Source: Hyphomicrobiales bacterium
Lineage (GTDB): Bacteria; Pseudomonadota; Alphaproteobacteria; Rhizobiales; Aestuariivirgaceae
NCBI GenBank assembly: GCA_014380505.1
Contig: JACMJT010000071.1
Coordinates: 1 to 7,893 of the forward strand
Direction of reading: 5' to 3'
Length of the DNA stretch: 7,893 nt
Positions within the stretch are counted from its first letter, which is position 1. Each line of letters opens with the position of its first letter. Shown piece after piece: positions 6,819 through 7,893 of the stretch. A model generated the notes under the pieces. The model did not search any database and was not told the origin of the DNA. It saw nothing but the letters and a program-made list of their open reading frames with translations. The position numbers were made by a program, and so were the translations under genes.

Positions 6819-7406
6819 ATGATGCACACCCGGCTTGCCACTGTTCTTGCGGCCATCGATGCCGCCAATGGCCGTGACCCTGTTTCCGTCGTTGTCGATG
6901 GCTCGCAAGTGCCGCGCGCGCTGATCTATGGCCAGCGCATGTCGATGGTGCTGGCGGACTATCAGCCGGACGCATCCGAGGAGTTGCAGATTTCGGCACG
7001 TGCCCAGCACATTGAGCGCTGGGTCATTCCGCGGGAGTCCTATCCGGACGGGCGCATCGCCTATCTCAAATGGCGCAAGGATTTGCAGCACCACCATGCT
7101 CAACGGATGGCCGGGATCATGGGGGAAGCCGGATATAGCCCGGAGGCGGCCTTGCGGGTGGGATCGCTATTGCACAAGGAGCGGCTGAAATACGATGCCG
7201 AAGTGCAAACGCTCGAGGATGTGATCTGTCTGGTGTTCCTGCAATTCGAGGCGCCGGAGTTCATCGCCAAGCATGACGACGGCAAGGTCCGCGATATTCT
7301 CGCCAAGACGGCCCGCAAGATGTCGCCGCGCGGGATCGCGGAGGCAGCGAAGCTGACGCTCGACGCCAGACTGCAACGCCTCCTGAGCGAGGCGCTGGCG
7401 AGTTAA
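6819..7406 (+). CDS. DUF4202 domain-containing protein
   Basis: A soluble protein of 195 aa (MMHTRLATVLAAIDAANGRD) with no signal peptide or membrane segment. It matches the DUF4202 family along its whole length: IDAANGRDP near the N-terminus, LIYGQRMS (35-42), RAQHIERWVIPRESYP (61-76), YLKWRKDLQHHHA (82-94), ERLKYDAEVQTLEDVICLVF (121-140) and KHDDGKVRDILAKTARKMS (151-169). The residues look mostly helical. Conserved His64, the His cluster at 91-93, Glu133 and Asp134 might form a metal or active site, but that is inference, and no biochemical role of the family is known to me. It lies 36 bp after dnaE2 on the same strand with no terminator between, so it may be read from the SOS operon. ATG 6819 and ATG 6822 are adjacent; neither has a strong Shine-Dalgarno sequence. 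TAAAAT at 6799-6804 resembles a -10 element but has no good -35 partner. Confidence 0.88.
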   Translation: MMHTRLATVLAAIDAANGRDPVSVVVDGSQVPRALIYGQRMSMVLADYQPDASEELQISARAQHIERWVIPRESYPDGRIAYLKWRKDLQHHHAQRMAGIMGEAGYSPEAALRVGSLLHKERLKYDAEVQTLEDVICLVFLQFEAPEFIAKHDDGKVRDILAKTARKMSPRGIAEAAKLTLDARLQRLLSEALAS

Positions 7407-7409
7407 CCA

Positions 7410-7893
7410 TCAGATGTCGGCGAAGTCCTCGAAGCTTTCCTTGGGCGGCGCCATAACTCCATAGCCCCGGTCGCGCTGGCGCTGTTCCCGTTCGGCTGGG
7501 TCGCGGCCGATCTCGTCGCGAAGATCGGCTAGATCAATGAACTGGTCGGTCTGGCGCCGAAGATCGTCGGCGATCATCGGCGGGCGCGTGGTGAGCGTCG
7601 AGATCACCGTGACCCGGCGGCCCTTGGCCTGCACGGCGGCGACCAACGAGCGGAAATCGCCGTCGCCGGAGAACAGCACGATGTGGTCGAGATTATCAGA
7701 AAGCTGCATCACATCGATGGCAAGCTCCATATCCATGTTGCCCTTGATCTTGCGGCGGCCCATGGAGTCGGTGAATTCCTTGGCGGGCTTGGTCATCACC
7801 TTGTAGCCGTTATAATCGAGCCAATCGATCAGCGGCCGGATGGAGGAATATTCCTGGTCCTCGATCAGCGCGGTATAATAATATGCGCGAAGC
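7410..7893 (-). CDS. NYN domain protein, LabA/DUF88 family (C-terminal part; start outside window)
   Basis: The frame stays open from the TGA at 7412-7410 to the right edge, giving about 160 residues. GTG 7799 is internal, because family-typical sequence continues upstream of it: AYYYTALIEDQEYSSIRPLI and DWLDYNGYKVMTKPAKEF. Then come KGNMDMELAIDVMQLSDNLD and the core motif HIVLFSGDGDFRSLV, whose acidic residues (NMD and SGDGDF) correspond to the metal-binding site of the NYN/PIN-like nuclease fold, then STLTTRPPMIADDLRRQTD and FIDLADL. A charged, probably disordered tail follows (DPAEREQRQRDRG). The missing N-terminus should hold the first conserved Asp (FIDGANL-like). NYN proteins are predicted RNases; function in this subfamily is not established. 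It converges on the DUF4202 gene, with 3 nt between stops, so its promoter and neighbours lie beyond the right edge. Confidence 0.88.
   Translation of the reverse strand, partial: LRAYYYTALIEDQEYSSIRPLIDWLDYNGYKVMTKPAKEFTDSMGRRKIKGNMDMELAIDVMQLSDNLDHIVLFSGDGDFRSLVAAVQAKGRRVTVISTLTTRPPMIADDLRRQTDQFIDLADLRDEIGRDPAEREQRQRDRGYGVMAPPKESFEDFADI

Noticed and set aside
7407..7409. Bidirectional terminator between the DUF4202 and NYN genes
   Set aside because: Only 3 nt separate the stop codons, and no GC-rich hairpin followed by a T run is evident around the junction.
1..7893. Mobile element, phage, CRISPR or toxin-antitoxin content
   Set aside because: No transposase, integrase, terminal inverted repeats, repeat-spacer pattern or small toxin-like gene pair was seen; every long open frame is a housekeeping or SOS gene or a shadow of one.

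Overview
The window reads as chromosomal DNA of an alphaproteobacterium, probably Hyphomicrobiales (Rhizobiales) or a near relative. Three things point there: GC-rich coding sequence, a complete imuA-imuB-dnaE2 mutagenesis cassette with the alphaproteobacterial LexA operator (GTTC-N7-GTTC) in its promoter, and a LabA-like NYN-domain gene close to the rhizobial form. Genus assignment is not supportable from this sequence alone. I see no mobile element, CRISPR array, rRNA or tRNA.

Layout. (1) Positions 1-1093, + strand: the end of a branched-chain amino-acid type ABC transporter operon, with the last part of an ATP-binding subunit (LivF type) and a complete permease (LivH type). The permease is the last gene of the run. 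(2) Positions 1094-1238: a 145-bp intergenic region with a weak hairpin after livH and an SOS promoter. A TTGACT -35 element and a TTGAAT -10 element are 17 bp apart, and the 15-bp LexA box lies wholly inside that spacer. (3) Positions 1239-6782, + strand: imuA, imuB and dnaE2 (imuC). They are tightly packed: imuA and imuB overlap by 119 nt in different frames, and imuB and dnaE2 overlap by 4 nt (ATGA). (4) Positions 6819-7406, + strand: a DUF4202-family gene 36 bp after dnaE2, possibly read through from the SOS operon. (5) Positions 7410-7893, - strand: a NYN/LabA-like (DUF88) protein whose start lies beyond the right edge. It converges on the DUF4202 gene with only 3 nt between the stop codons.

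How the genes work together. From established work on Caulobacter and Mycobacterium, DNA damage relieves LexA repression and ImuA, ImuB and DnaE2 are made together. ImuB is a catalytically dead Y-family polymerase that acts as a beta-clamp adaptor, ImuA is a RecA-like accessory protein, and DnaE2 is the error-prone polymerase that carries out translesion synthesis and induced mutagenesis. The sequence fits this: the ImuB palm lacks the Y-family Asp-Glu catalytic pair, while DnaE2 keeps all three Pol III alpha catalytic aspartates. The DnaE2 PHP domain has lost its metal-binding histidines, so it should have no PHP-based proofreading. The transporter genes are functionally unrelated neighbours. 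The DUF4202 and NYN genes have no established link to mutagenesis.

The most useful observations are the operator-in-spacer promoter, the long dual-coding imuA/imuB overlap, a polar insertion in the DnaE2 PHP region, and the DUF4202 gene trailing the SOS operon. I do not see a wholly new system here.
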